A DNA stretch of 64,000 nt, from NCBI GenBank assembly GCA_963691815.1, contig OY829646.1, positions 20,918,694 through 20,982,693 on the forward strand, written 5' to 3'. The notes beneath the pieces are model-generated. The model did no database searches and was not told the DNA's origin. It saw nothing but the letters and a program-made list of their open reading frames with translations. This document shows, piece by piece, positions 1 through 13,200 of this stretch (its first letter is position 1; the number at the start of each line of letters is the position of its first letter). Both the position numbers and the translations under genes were made by a program. Source of the DNA: Echiichthys vipera. Taxonomy: Eukaryota; Chordata; Actinopteri; Perciformes; Trachinidae.

Positions 1-3000
1 TACAGAAGAGACCAAAGACTCACTTTTCATGTCCCTACTGCCTGGGAAATAAAACCGCAAGACTGTAAAACAATATGAAAAGAAAATAGGTTTTATTGGC
101 ATTGTTGACATTGAATTATTTTTTGCATTCAGGGCAAAGCTGCTTAGTCTTAATCTTAGTTGACAAGAAATGACAGATTATGTTATGATAGATAAAGAAT
201 GGTTAGGCAATTATTTGAAGACTGACATTAATGTGTGTAGTGTGAACTAATGCTTATGTTAGAAGGATGCCTGTGTTTCTGGTCTTGGATGTGCACTTGG
301 AAAACCGGCAGGACAAATTACCTTTGGCATTATGTCGTAAGAAAAATTGGTCTGAGATTGTTTAAACTTTTAGGAAAGGGGCAGGGAAGTAAAAAGATTG
401 GGTAATGCGCTGTTTGACATTTTTCGGTGCCAAACCGCTTTCATCTGGACACAGTGCCAACATTGCATGACACAGACATAAATTAAAATGGGTAAAGTAT
501 CTCTTTAATTCTACCAACTACAAGTGGCATGACTAATGGTTGTTAAATTATTTGAGTCCAAACTTGGGCAGCTGGTGTACACTCTCTTCATTCAGTTAGT
601 TGTAGTGATTCAAGTCATATCCCAACACACTAATCACAGCATCACTATACCTTCCTTGGACCTTTTCTAAGGCACAAGGAATTAACTGTGACATTCAATA
701 ATTTTCCTTGTGTCCATACGGATAGGTTACCTACATTGTGCTCTGGCCCTAAGCTATTACTATTATAACACCATGTCTACACTGGCTGCATTTCAGTTTT
801 TCATCTTACATAATGGATATGCTTTCTTTTTAACCAATGCACCTGTTTACACCGGCTCTGTAATGTCTCGTGCTTCACTTGCAAAAGTCTATAGATACAT
901 GTCTGTTTGCATCTATTTAGACACGTAAATAGATTATTGTGAAGCTGTGATCTCAGGTTTCTCTGGAAATGGAATGTACAGACATTATATATAAATATTT
1001 GCATTGCTGTGGAGAGTATACTGCATTATACAGTACATGTTTGTTTGCTTGAGGCAACCATGTTTGTTGCTAAATGTGTTGCTAAAAAAGGGATTAAGAA
1101 GAGAGAAGGAGAACAAAATACCTCACACTATACGGTATCTAATTTCTACGAGTTGTGGTGTGGTCATCTTGATATTACAAGTCAAGAGAAAGACTACTGA
1201 ACATGACCCACCTGAATCACCAGAAGCTTGAAAAAAATTTAGATCAAGATTTAGATTAAAACAATTTAGATCTAGACCTGGGCATTTAATGAACCTGTGT
1301 AATGGACGATTCGACATATTGCTCTGACAGAGCATGTCAGCATTAAGCAGATCAGAAAACCATGAGGCACTTATGCAGTACATTTGATGAATAGATAGAA
1401 ACAGGATGTAGTAGAATAGATGTGCTGTCTCAAAAGCCAAAACTATTAGGAATGTCCGCATTTTAAGTTTTCTGGTCACGGTTTCTTACAGTTTGGCATG
1501 ATATTGCAAGAATATCTCAGATCTGCTCAGATGGTAAGATTAAGTCAAAGGATTTTGTGGTACAGTTTGCTCATGCCTTTTTGTCTTAAGTCTTAGTTTC
1601 TGAGGCTGGGAAGAAGTGAGAGGGGTTTATGAGCCACATTCACGTCAGTGCTATCTGTGAAAGGCATTTACATTGCATTTGAATAATTTTCACTAACTGC
1701 ACACTGAGCCAGTGAAGCACTATGCTCTGCAGGGAATAAAAATACCGTCGATGAAAATAGATGTTAATGGATGGTTCGATGTCTGTCTCTATTTGCATTT
1801 ATCATAGCTTTTCTCACTGACTAAAGTGAGAATACAATTTTTGCTTTGACCCATTCCTTTGCCACAGTTTTATGGAAACAGTGGAAAAACACTAGTCAGT
1901 GAAACCTAATTATTGCATTCTCCTTTCATCCCACACAACCGGTTTATAATTTTTGTGAACATTATTGTATTGTATGAACTTTGTTTCAGGAAGTTGCTCA
2001 AAATAGAACTGTTGTGCTTTGCTGTACTTTTGTGGGGAAGGAAGTGAAAAGTACAGCTGCTTCAACTCTGTTTCAAATTATACCTACCATATTATACCTA
2101 CCTTATTATACCACCATTATATCACCTTCATTTGGTAGAGGCATGCATTTTTCTAATGCACGTAAAAGAGGGTTTTGTCAGCTATATTGTACAGTAATAC
2201 TTGTTATAGGCTATGAGCAGAGGGCCAGTATCATTATAGGCCTATTCCTTTATGGACTTCAGTAGATACTTCAGTATGTAATGTTAATGCTTAATATTTT
2301 GATATTTCTGTTTTGATTACAAAGTACTAATAGATGAAAAATACTTTGCCAAAACGTGTTTTCTCTGTAGTTTGTACTCCCTTCGCATACAGGAGTATGC
2401 AAAGCATACTGTGAGGGAACAGTGTTGCTGAGGGTGAAGGGTTGCTTAAAAATAGCTCCTAGGATGCCGGCCAGTGGGCTTTGACTTCTATAGATGGTGA
2501 AGCACATAGGCAGCCAGAACGAAATAGACAGCTGGAAATACTAGAGAGCTCTCACTTACTCGCTCAAGGTCAACCAGCTCTAACGTCAGCTGTTTCGATT
2601 TTCTGATGCCCATTTGTGTTTGTGTGTGTTGGTTATATTTGCAGATTTAAACCTTTGTTGTCCAGTAATCTAAAGTGGCTGGACGCCCCAAAACTATCAG
2701 CCACTCAATCCACTAAGTTTGACAGATACACCAGCTGCTTCCACAATTTACAAGCATAGTCAGCATTGTTGGCCATTTTAATACAGTTTTTAGATACAAC
2801 TAAAATATTTGAGTCAACAGGCAAATAATTCAGGCTGATTTAGATTAAATGAAAATTAACCAAGGTAGTAAATGATTTGTATGTGGAGGTGCAAATGCAG
2901 TGTCCTTTCACTTAATCCCTTTAATTTTACCACGTATTACGAATGTATTGCATTAGACATGCAGTAGCATTATTACATTACATTTATTTTTACATTTTTC

Positions 3001-3808
3001 ATTATGGACAGGTACCTCTATGTAAACCACAAGCTATAGTTCATTATCCTATACATATGTGGATTAAGACTGCTCTATTAACTTTTCCATGAAAAGTAGG
3101 TTTTGGCATTTTTACACAAAGAGCAAGTGATTTGTAACTCGTGGGCACAAAGCGTCTCCCGCTTTATGGACTGTGTACTTATTTGGGTTAGTGGGTAATG
3201 ATCTTCTCCAGGTATTTATATGGCCTAAGTAGCATATCAAAGTAGCTTGCAATCTGTCAGTTAGCAAGAACCTAAATTATGCACCAAGGTTAGTTCTCAT
3301 GATGTAGAATTTGCAAAATCTTGTATTTAATTAACAAGATGGGATCATTTGGTTTTCAATCAACTTTGATGCTGTGTCAAGTCAGAACCATTTCCCTTAA
3401 GGTTCACAAGAATATCACAAACTGATGCTCATTTCTGAACACTTCAATACAACTGCGTGTCCCATGCTGACATACACTGCCACAAGCAACAAATTACTTT
3501 CCTGGTGTTGTTCCATCGGTCACATTGTTTTAATATAATATGTTGTTACTGGTTTGAATAATAAAAGATGTTGCAGTTACTAGAGCAGCTAAGAAGTCTT
3601 TCTTTGAAAGATCATTTTGGCTATTCTCCTGCAAAGTTTTTGTTTAATTATATTAAATGTCTGCAAACTGCACGCATTGAGCACTTGATTGTGGGCTTTT
3701 GCTAGTATGTACAAATATTATTTGAGCAATCATGCAGAATTAATGATGAAACTACAGTGGGCAGACTCAGTTCACAATCAATCACGCTAAAGCACAGCTC
3801 GGATCGAA

Positions 3809-3831
3809 GTGTGAGTGCGCCCTAACAAACC
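3809..3831 (-). repeat. Relic terminus related to the GGGCGCACTCACAC elements
   Basis: On the minus strand this reads GGTTTGTTA followed by GGGCGCACTCACAC. It is identical over 23 bp to 6191-6213 (left end and flank of the 6200 element). No matching second end was found nearby. Confidence 0.45.
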
Positions 3832-4598
3832 GTTCAAATGATGACAGAAGAAATGAAAAACCGAAAGTGCATTAAATTCCAAGATCAGCTTTGTATTCCA
3901 GAAATCCTGTATGTCCTTATTGGTGTTTTCACAAATTAATGGCTTTGATGTGTAATGTCCATGGTGTACTTGTGACTTTACCTTGAAAATGGCATCCTTC
4001 ATAACCAAGACCATGCAGTTGGCAACAACAATCATGGGTAATAAGCCGTGGGTTGCCTGTCAGCTTTTATTTAAATTTTTCATTTTATATCATATAAAAT
4101 TAATTGCTCTTTAGTTTGAACCTTCTACCTTTAAATCATTTGTATAACATTGTCACATCATTTCCATATTGGTGTGCAAGAAAACAACTGTTTTTATCTA
4201 GCTGTTTTTCTTCTGAAATGGCCTCATATTTTTTTATTACCCACAGGCAAAGGATGTTGTTGTTGTTTTTGTTATTGGTGTTGTCTTGTCCAGTGCCAGC
4301 TGAATTTATAATACATAGATTCACACAGGCAAAACTGTAGAGAAGGAGCTCAATCCACCTGCCTCTGTGTCAGCGCATGGAATGGTTAACATCTGTAAAA
4401 CGTGTCTAAGGCCATGTGTCCTTAATCTAGTCTGGGCAGATCAGAGTGCAAGTGCTACCTCCACCTTTGCTGCACTAGCTCTGTGTTCCACTGAATAATG
4501 CAGAATTCCTGAGAGTGTGTGGAATTACAGTTCTTGGAAGAGATGTGCAGTGAAGCTCCATTCTTCCATCATGAGGTCACCATGAGTCAGTTTGTCTT

Positions 4599-4803
4599 GG
4601 TTGATGCTAGAAAGGATGGTCCGGAGGGACAGGCCAAGGCCTGACCCATCCTTCTCTCTTTGGCTTACCCCGCTATTCTTACCCTATAATACCCATAATC
4701 AGTCTCACTCCTCATGCCCAAACCTAACCAACCTGATCAACCTCTGACTGGTTGATCAGGTTGGTTCACCTGTCACTCAGCACCATCCATTCTAGCATCG
4801 ACC
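4599..4803. repeat. Small MITE-like element with nested palindrome
   Basis: The outer arms, 4599-4620 and 4782-4803, are imperfect inverted repeats that share GATGCTAGAA-GGATGGT. Inside them lies a perfect 17 bp inverted repeat, 4726-4742 against 4750-4766, with a 7 nt loop. No coding capacity is seen. The family is unknown to me. Confidence 0.5.
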
Positions 4804-6199
4804 GTTTGTCTTTGTGGCTAAACTCATGCCAAATTCACCGTAGCCCAAATTAGTTTATTTTTCAGAACAAGCTTATTGACAGGCCTGTGTAATGCAATGA
4901 CAATGACCCCTCCCTATTTGAATCTACCCTTATTTGACATTCCCTGTGTGAGCTGGTAGGGTGCAACGTTAAACTTGGTTCCTCCCTGTGAGGAAGGAGC
5001 AGAGGATCAGAGAACTATTTTTAGACTGTAAGGTAATGAATAGGAAATAAAGATGAAGATAATTTCTCTGCTCTGCCATGGCCCTTATTGAAAAGAATAA
5101 AACTTGCATCTGTATTGTTTTTGAGTGGGATGAAAATAAGATGACTGAAGAAAAAACTCTTACCACATGCAGATCAAAGGAACACTGATATTTTGGGACA
5201 TATGCTTGTTTGATATCTTAGTCAGAGAAGAATATTAATATCAATTTTGTATCTGTGCAGCTCAGTATGGAGATATGTCTGGGGTATATTTAGCCTAGCA
5301 TGACACAAATTCTAGTAGCAAAGGGTACAATTAGCCAGTCAAAAGTTCAAAATAAACTTTTCAAAATTGCTGTATTAAATGTCAGCCAACAACCCAGGCA
5401 TTAATTCAGTCCTCAAATTTGTCTAGAGTTAGGACAGTGCGCAAAGCTGGTATCCTCCTAACTCTGAGGAGAGGACTATTGACATACTGGCATAATGACA
5501 TAATGGTTGTGTTTTTTTTTAATTTTTTATTATTCAATTCTTACGAAAGCCTAGACCTCAGCTGAATTGTATGAATTCAAAATGAGTAAATGTTCAATTG
5601 AATTTCTAAATGGCAAAGGCATAAAAATGCAGCTTTGGTTAAAATAACGTGTTTGAATGTTTATCCATGTCCTGATAAGATATAAGGAAATAAGACTGGA
5701 CTTACTTCCAGTGTTTAAAGAGTTCTTCTGAACCTCTGGGTCAACAGTTTAGTGCACATATATACGGTGTGTTTTGGAATCTCGCCATGCATCATGTTGA
5801 TGTTGGTTCTACTAATATAACATTGCCTTGTCCCTCAGTCTCTTGTGGATGAGAGACAGGCAAACAAAGAGGGAGGAAAAGGAGAGCTGGACAGAAGAAG
5901 GGACGCAGCTATTTGAGGTGAAGGAACAAACGGTTGAACTTGTTGACCAGGGAAAGACTTGTTTTCATTGGTCAGACCATATTCACAAAGGAGCAGTAAA
6001 ATATAGTGAAAGCTTCAGACTGTGTGGAGAAAAAATGGCAACCAAATCATACCGTTGCTCCTGGCTGCTTGGGGTTTATTTTATGATTGTTGCGGAATAT
6101 CATACCTGCAGTGTGGGTGGGTTATACTTGACACAGTGGTGTGCCTGTGCTGGGCCTGCTGTTACTGCTGCGCTCAGCATTCTGCATTAGGGTTTGTTA

Positions 6200-6813
6200 G
6201 GGCGCACTCACACTGTCCTTCCGCACCGCGCCAAAACTGTTTTTTCGGGTCAAGCCTAGTGTGTTTGACCAGTGTGAGTGCACCCGCTCCGCGCATAACT
6301 GCGGCCAGCTGGCCGTTCACGGCCCGTCTGAGAGAGGTGGGCTTTTGTAGAGCGCGTTTGCACATGTAGGAGCACCAGGCCTACGACAGTTCTGACGTAA
6401 TTTATGTGCGCCTGTTCGGACATAGAAAATAGAAGGACGGACCATGCGCGGACATTTAACAACAACAACAACAACAACAAAGGCGGCGAAAGGTTCACGT
6501 TGGTGTGATGCGGAGGTGGAGTGTTTACTGCAGATTTGGTCGGATGAAAATATTCAAAAACAGTCGACAAGACGCACAAAAACTCTGAGGTCTATAGAAA
6601 GAGTTGTAAACAAAGAGACGCATCGCGATGACGTCAATCACGCCGTAACGCGCGTGACGTGTTACGGCTTGATTACGTATGGACAGCAAGAAGCATTTGC
6701 GCGAGGTCCATGCAGTGTGAGTACAAACAGGCCTGGGGCGCGGGGGGAGAGAGAGGGGGGACAAGTACCCTAAAGCCGGGGGCGCGGTGCGGAAGGACAG
6801 TGCGAGTGTGCCC
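6200..6813 (+). mobile_element. Harbinger-like non-autonomous DNA transposon, copy 1
   Basis: The termini GGGCGCACTCACACTGTCC and its inverse (ending GTGTGCCC) are inverted repeats of about 33 bp. They are flanked by TTA on both sides (6197-6199 and 6814-6816), consistent with the TWA target site of PIF/Harbinger elements. The interior is much richer in CpG than the surrounding intron. It holds the start of a Myb/SANT-like gene (see 6444) but no transposase. A sister copy lies at 50794-51416. Confidence 0.7.
6444..6773 (+). pseudogene. Myb/SANT-like gene fragment inside the Harbinger-like element, copy 1
   Basis: After an ATG and a (ACA)n Thr run, it reads GSRWCDAEVECLLQIWSDEN IQKQ, then loses the pattern. 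W-(D)AEV--LL-IW-DE-IQ is the first half of the Myb/SANT-like DNA-binding domain that PIF/Harbinger elements often encode next to their transposase. Compared with copy 2, one G is missing about 6563, so the rest of the domain is out of frame. It is unlikely to make a functional protein. Confidence 0.5.
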
Positions 6814-9800
6814 TTAGTGATGGTTTCCATTAAAGACAAGCCAGCAGCCAATGCAGAGTGTTACACATTGCACCATTTCAGCTGGAATCTATTGTATGAA
6901 ATCACTGAAAGCACAAGTTGTTGAAAAACATATTCATAAGATTATTGTAGTTGAGCATTTCTAAAATGTCATGGTATACACTACAGTGGTAGTAAGGTTG
7001 AAATTCTTAAAGTGAGCTGTGAACTAGGGATTGTTTTGAAAACAGCGTCTGAATTCGCTGCTTGCAGGCATAGAAAGCTCTTTGAAGATGTCTTTCCCCC
7101 CCTGCTACCACTGACGTGTTTTTCACCGATAACACATGAGACTCTATGGAAGCCTTTGAACGCTGATATTGGAGACAAGTCTTGTCTCACTCATTGTCAT
7201 TCATTTCCAACCTTTGAACAGCGCAGTAGTATCAGTCAGCAGAGTTGATGTGCACCCCTTTTTCATAGCTGAAGAAAAACATGCTCAGCTCTCATACAAA
7301 GATAACTTTGCAGCACATTAAAGCATTGGGTTCACTAAATTAAATGGGTAGTAAAAGTATATCGCTGTTGTGTTGATGTCCATAATAACAAGCTAGACAC
7401 AAGCAATTTTATTCTTTTAAGATCCAACAATCATTTACTGTTCTACTTGCCATTACTTTGCTACATATTGTGTTCTGTGTATGTATACATGTATGTTTTG
7501 CGTGTTTAGAAAAATACAATACAATATAATATAGTTTTGCCCGTGTTAAACTTGACCTTCATTGTGTTGTTCTGTCATTTGTCTGTGAGTTTGTGCTTGT
7601 TCAGGAGCATCCATTCATTTATTGTATATACACACTTATTCTTATTACATTAAGTGGCAGTCTATCCATGCACAGCAGGATAGTAGTCCATCACCTTCCA
7701 TGTTATTGTTGTATCTGTTCGTTTCCAGAGATCTTGACAAACAAAGTCACAAAGCAGTAGCATTCAGTGGCCCCTCAGCATGTACTACATATCCTCAGGA
7801 TGGAAAATAGATTTGGTTTCACAGGAGAAGGATGAGGCTTGAGTTGCGTTGATAGAACATGCAACCATGACAACATGGACTCACCCTTCCCCCATACCAA
7901 AGAGAGGGAGACCTGCTGTTTTGTGTTTGGATCTCTTTATTTCAGTGTGATTTTACATGTTGCACTGCTATTGTCATTCAGCGGGGAAAGGTAAGGGAAA
8001 CAACAATAGCATATGAAGATGGATCACAATGCATCTATCTTTAGTGGTTTGGCAAAGAAATAAACAAATGAAGAGCAAACCATAAGGTGACACCTGAATG
8101 TCCTTTTTCCTTCCTTTTGTTGGTCTCTGTCTAGATTATTTTCCTGAATGGGGAGCCTTTTCAGGTTTTTGTTTCTGTGAATACTGAAGCCTATACTAGC
8201 ATCATTATTTTGATTGATGTATTTCCTTCAGGTTATTATATTTTGAAAACAGCCAATGGCAGTCTTAAAAATGTTTGTTTTCAATATGGATATGATTACT
8301 AGGAATGGCCTTAAGGCTGAATTGTTTTGTCATGGTAACTATTGTTTTCATAGGACCCAATTAGCAGGCTTATTTTGAGCTTGGCAAGGATTGTTAAAAA
8401 GCTGATTATTTGGGCCTGTAATAAAGCTCTTATCCAGTGAATCCTGGATTTACGGGGACAGTACAAAGTTAGGAGTTGAATATGAGATGCTGGTGATGGA
8501 TTTATGCATTGGCAGGGGAAAAAGACTGCCAGGTTTTGGTTACAGAATAGACTCATAACTACAAGACCACACCAATGATGCCTTGTTGTGCTGGATGGTG
8601 TGATATGTAGCTTCTCTCTCCTCACTCCTCCAGGGACAACCTGTCCCTTTAAATAGGACATGCCTGTGAGGCTAAAATGGTTGGCATAACTGCCTGGTTG
8701 GTTTTCTGCTTCTATGTTGCGTACTGCACCAGCTGTTGCATGCATTTGTTCGGACCATGTGATAAATAAGTCTAAAACTTATTTTAGAAAGTCTTAAATT
8801 TGCTGTTGCTATCCATATGTCCCACACCATTCAGTCCCATATGGCTTCAAAGACGTCATACAGTAGTTGTCAGCTGGATCATTAAATATAGTGCCTTATA
8901 AAAGCTCAGGGTCGCATTAGTTGGTATGTCCTGCTTCCTGAAATAGCTATCTTAACCACTTGAGCTGATTGTCTTAAAATCTCATCCTTGTAGTTCTTTA
9001 GATAGTTTTAGTCCTCTGGATTCTTTCATGTAAGTTTAGGGTATGCTGAACGGAAGTGAAACGATATGTCAGTCACTCATGTGTCTCTCTAATGTAATCT
9101 TAGGGCTCAGTTATTTTGAGCAATGCTCTCATTTATGTATGCTACAAGGTCATAATTACTTTTGAAATAATTATCACAGCATGATCTTAGTATATGCATT
9201 GATACAGTTATTAGTATTACAAACAATAATGTTGGATTATCCCCCAGTCTTGTTGTTGCATAAAATAAGGGATGGAAGGAAAATGTCACTGTCTCAACAT
9301 AATCCCTCATCATTTTAGAAAAGAAAAGAAATGTGTCCTCATGCATTTGGCTTTTTTTCCAGCTTCACCGAACTCGCACCTCACCTCCTTAACCGGGGTA
9401 TGAACCGAACCGTGTGACGTTAAACCCCTACTGGATATGTGTCTGATTTGAATGAACTTGGAGGTCACTCATGCACAGAAAGACTTGTATCTCAAACTCA
9501 AGCTACATCATGCTGTCAGTGCACAGTTACAGTTTATAGGCTTTGTGGTGTGTCAGCATGTCTTACCTGTATTGGTGCTGACAGACCCGCGTCACCACTA
9601 GCCATCCCTGTGACTTGGCATTACAGTGCTTTTATGGAGTAACTCGAATTAACATTGAGCTAGCATGTAGGCTAAGAGGTAGTGACCGTGTTTCTTATTT
9701 CGTATCAGCCTCCAGCAGACACAACAGCATGTCAAAGTTCTGATCCTGGTCTGGCTGACCTGCTAACCCACTGACAGCTTGCTGATGCTTGGCTAGGTGA

Positions 9801-10078
9801 CTCTCATGTAAAGCACTGACTTACAATGCGCTTGGCACTGATACACATGTACCACAAATTCCCATCTAACTGGCTATCAACATGAATTCCACAACATTAC
9901 TTATAATGGATATTTATTTGCACAAGACATTATCACCAGCCTACAAAGCCAAAAGGGCAATCAAGCATCAGAAGTGAAATTACTGGTATATCACTGTTTA
10001 ATATTTACATGTTAAATTATTACATGTTATTATTGTATGACCTTAGATTTACCGTTGTGTGCTTTGTTTGCTCCACAG

Positions 10079-10202
10079 GGCTCCAGAGATTATTTTGGGG
10101 TTGCCGTTTTGTGAAGCCATAGACATGTGGTCCCTAGGCTGTGTGATAGCTGAACTTTTTCTGGGCTGGCCCCTTTACCCTGGGGCCCTGGAGTACGACC
10201 AG
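10079..10202 (+). CDS. hipk3: hipk3 exon: kinase subdomains VIII-IX
   Basis: The acceptor is CTCCACAG and the donor is CAG|GTAAAC. The first base completes an Arg codon split by the intron (the R of RAPE). The exon reads APEIILGLPFCEAIDMWSLG and continues CVIAELFLGWPLYPGALEYDQ. The APE motif and the invariant Asp of DMWSLG are both present. The activation-loop tyrosine lies in the preceding exon, outside the window. Confidence 0.95.
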
Positions 10203-13200
10203 GTAAACAACCATTTTGTCATTGGGAAATTTCTGCTTCTAATCCTCTTGCTATTCTCTCATTTCTGTTTTATATGCAACTTATCCAACATCTCCTACTT
10301 CTAGTTCCGACTTCTATCAGACTCAGTCTCTCTTCTCTGTACGATCTCCATCTGGAAACTGCCTTGTGCTGTCACATTGGAATTCATAGGTTTTACCATT
10401 TCCACAGCCTTTCCCCATACTTCCATTGCCCATGTGGCTGTCGAAGTAGTGTTACACCCTCAGTTTCCATCCAACCGGTTATTTTCCTTGGTCTTTCCTT
10501 ATTTTCTTCTCTTTTTCCATTATCCCCTAAACTTTCCAATCAAGGCAACCCACAGAGGAGTGGGTTCAGTGTGTTTGTTTCTGAGTTTGCATTCTGTCCA
10601 GCCCTCTATTACAGACTTGCCTTCAGGTTACTGACTCAGACATGGCTCCTATTATTTAAGTTTGCGGGATATGTGATCCATGGCCACTGCAGTCTAACTC
10701 TCCCAAAAGATGTGTTCCAAAGCTTCAGTAGGGAAGAGAAGCTGACAACGCCTTAAAAAGGCAGACCGGAACATTCGGTGGCAGAGTATAGGACAGATGG
10801 CTTGAAGCGAGGACAAGAATGCAACATTGTCACAGTGTGTACAGTAGGGAAAATCTGTTATTTTAATCTTTGTGAGATCAGGCCTAATGGCGTTATGAGG
10901 GTATTGAAGGAATGTTCTGTACGGGAACAACATGGATAGGAAGCAGAGGGCAATTTTGAGGTTTGGGGAAATAAACACTTTTAAGCATAATTACAAATGG
11001 AAAGAAAGATGGTGATGGATTGTTTGAATAAAGAAAGAGACTGAGGGCTCAGGTGATGTACAGTTACAAATTAGTGCAATATTTACTGCTTCCTTGATGA
11101 TGTATATACCCTGAGGGTTATATCATCTGGTGTCTGTGACAATGAGCAGAAAGGCGTATTGTTGTGATTGATTGTATGTCTATTAAGAGATGTTGGACAT
11201 CTGCCCCTCTTGATCTGGGCTTATGTTGAGCTGCTTTCCCATACCCTGGAGCCCTATCTACCCAAAGCCTGCCAACAGGGCCTCCGTCAGATCCTGCTGT
11301 GTCCCATGCAGCACCCTACATTGCAGCACTCAGCCCACTGCACTCATACCAAAGTATTTTTATGGCCAGGCATCATTTTTCACTCTCCCCGTGACTCAGA
11401 CAGAAGAGATAACTCAACACCTCCGAAAGAGATTTGACTTGAGCGCAACACCACCAGTCTAAATATGATGAATCTGTTTTTGCAGTAGCCAGTCAGTGTA
11501 TCGCATAGCTGCGTTACAGACGTCTTGAGGGGAGCCTCCTCGGTTTAGTAAGGGACTGCTTGGAGCCGATGGGGTTGACGTGGGCAAGAGGGATACATTT
11601 GGCATAGATAGCGAGTGTGAGAGACAATGATATAAAAAGCAAGATAAAAGGTGAGAAAGAACCTGTGGAATGACGTATGTATCAGATTAAGAACAAAACC
11701 TACTGTATGTAAATGGGTGAGGTGACTGAATTTAAACCCAAATGCATTGTAAACATGAGCTCTGGGTTGTGGTAGAGGGTGTAGAGAGAAAGTTTGTCAC
11801 ATTAGATTTCAGCTTGTTGGATCTTGCTCATCTCATGTTACCATCAATTGTTGTCTGCTGATTAAAATACCTGCAGTGAATTTTAAGCTCTGGAAGTTCT
11901 CTGCGATGACTGAACTTACCACCCCGGCCCGTTTTTAGCAGAATTGTTCTTTAAGAGAGTCAGAAAGACATCCTGGAGGATCCCTGTTATTGCCCCTGTG
12001 CCTTTGAGAAACAGACTGAATCCCTGTTCTGTGACTGAGCCATGCGTTGACACCCAACCCGTAGGAAGCGCTGTCTCTCTTTGCCATGCGGTATGTGCAG
12101 GTGAATATTCTCAATTGATCATAGCGGACTAATGAAATATACGCTTTTATTTTGATCTCTGGGGTTTAAGTTACTTCAAATAAATCATTGTCAGTTATTA
12201 TGGTTGTTTAAGCATTTCAGAGAAATGTAATAGCACACAATCTTATACCTGTCTATCCATCCTCTCTCACAGTCATCCACAGCTCAAGTCAATCCCCACA
12301 TGGAGAAATGAATCAGTGTTAAAAGGTGTTACAAGTCACCAGACAGAAGGATCACAATTATACAAGCAATAATTAGAGCCACAATGCAAACTCAGTTTAA
12401 ATCAGTGTATTGCATAATGAGCTACACTCGGCATCAGAAAATTTCTTTTAAATAATTGTCAAAATAATGTTCTCCAACAGAAATGGTCCAAAGTTAAATC
12501 AAAAATCATTTTATGGTTTCAAGCACAACACACCAAAGAAAGAGTTTCAGTTTGTTTAATTCTGTTTTAGTTGGATTTTTTTTAGGAGTGAATCATCTTC
12601 TCAAAACAAATAATAAACAAAATAATACAGGATCTCTGAAAAGTTTCAGTTTCGTTTTTATCGTAAGGAGTGGAGCATCTTCCCAAACAATTTAACAAAC
12701 TATCTTTGAATAATTGAATCTCCAACGCTGTAGGAGTATAGAGCTGCTCTTATGTTCCATAGGAAAACGATCCTTAAATGACTCCTGTTTGGATCTGACG
12801 CTATTCAGAAAATAAGCATTCACATAGAGACAGACAACCATTCACACCTACGGGCAATTTAGAGTCATCAATTAATCAAACACCAGCATGTCTTTGGACT
12901 GTGGGAGGAAGCTGGAGAACCCGGAAGAAACCCTGAGAGAACCCGCGCAGACACGGAGAACAGAGAGGCCCAGCCTCAATTCAAACAATAAACTCTCTTG
13001 CTGTGAGGAGACAGTGCTAACCACCACACCACTGTGCCACCCCCTCTAATGTTTTATATCTTGAGAAAAAGCATGACCTCACAAATCCTCCTGCCAAAGG
13101 ATGGAAGAGTTTGAAAGGTTGAAGATATCAAAATTAGCAGGTGAATTGAGTTACCACTGGGGTACGTCAAGTTTCAAATACCACTTGCTAGCCACGCATA

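Larger units (their letters stand above)
1..10078 (+). other. Non-coding: presumed hipk3 intron upstream of the APE exon
   Basis: No exon of the HIPK N-terminus (ATP loop, DLKPEN catalytic loop, activation loop) was found by eye. The large exon that encodes most of the N-terminus would be obvious. The stretch is AT-rich intron-like sequence. It contains a nested palindrome (4599-4803), a Harbinger-like element (6200-6813), a relic terminus (3809-3831) and a short repeat-like CCGAACCGTGTGACG block near 9365-9430. The remainder shows nothing recognisable. Confidence 0.6.

Noticed and set aside
10274..10756. A 160-codon open frame after the first hipk3 exon in the window
   Set aside because: It is intronic, has no domain or motif, and a biased composition from pyrimidine-rich intron sequence.
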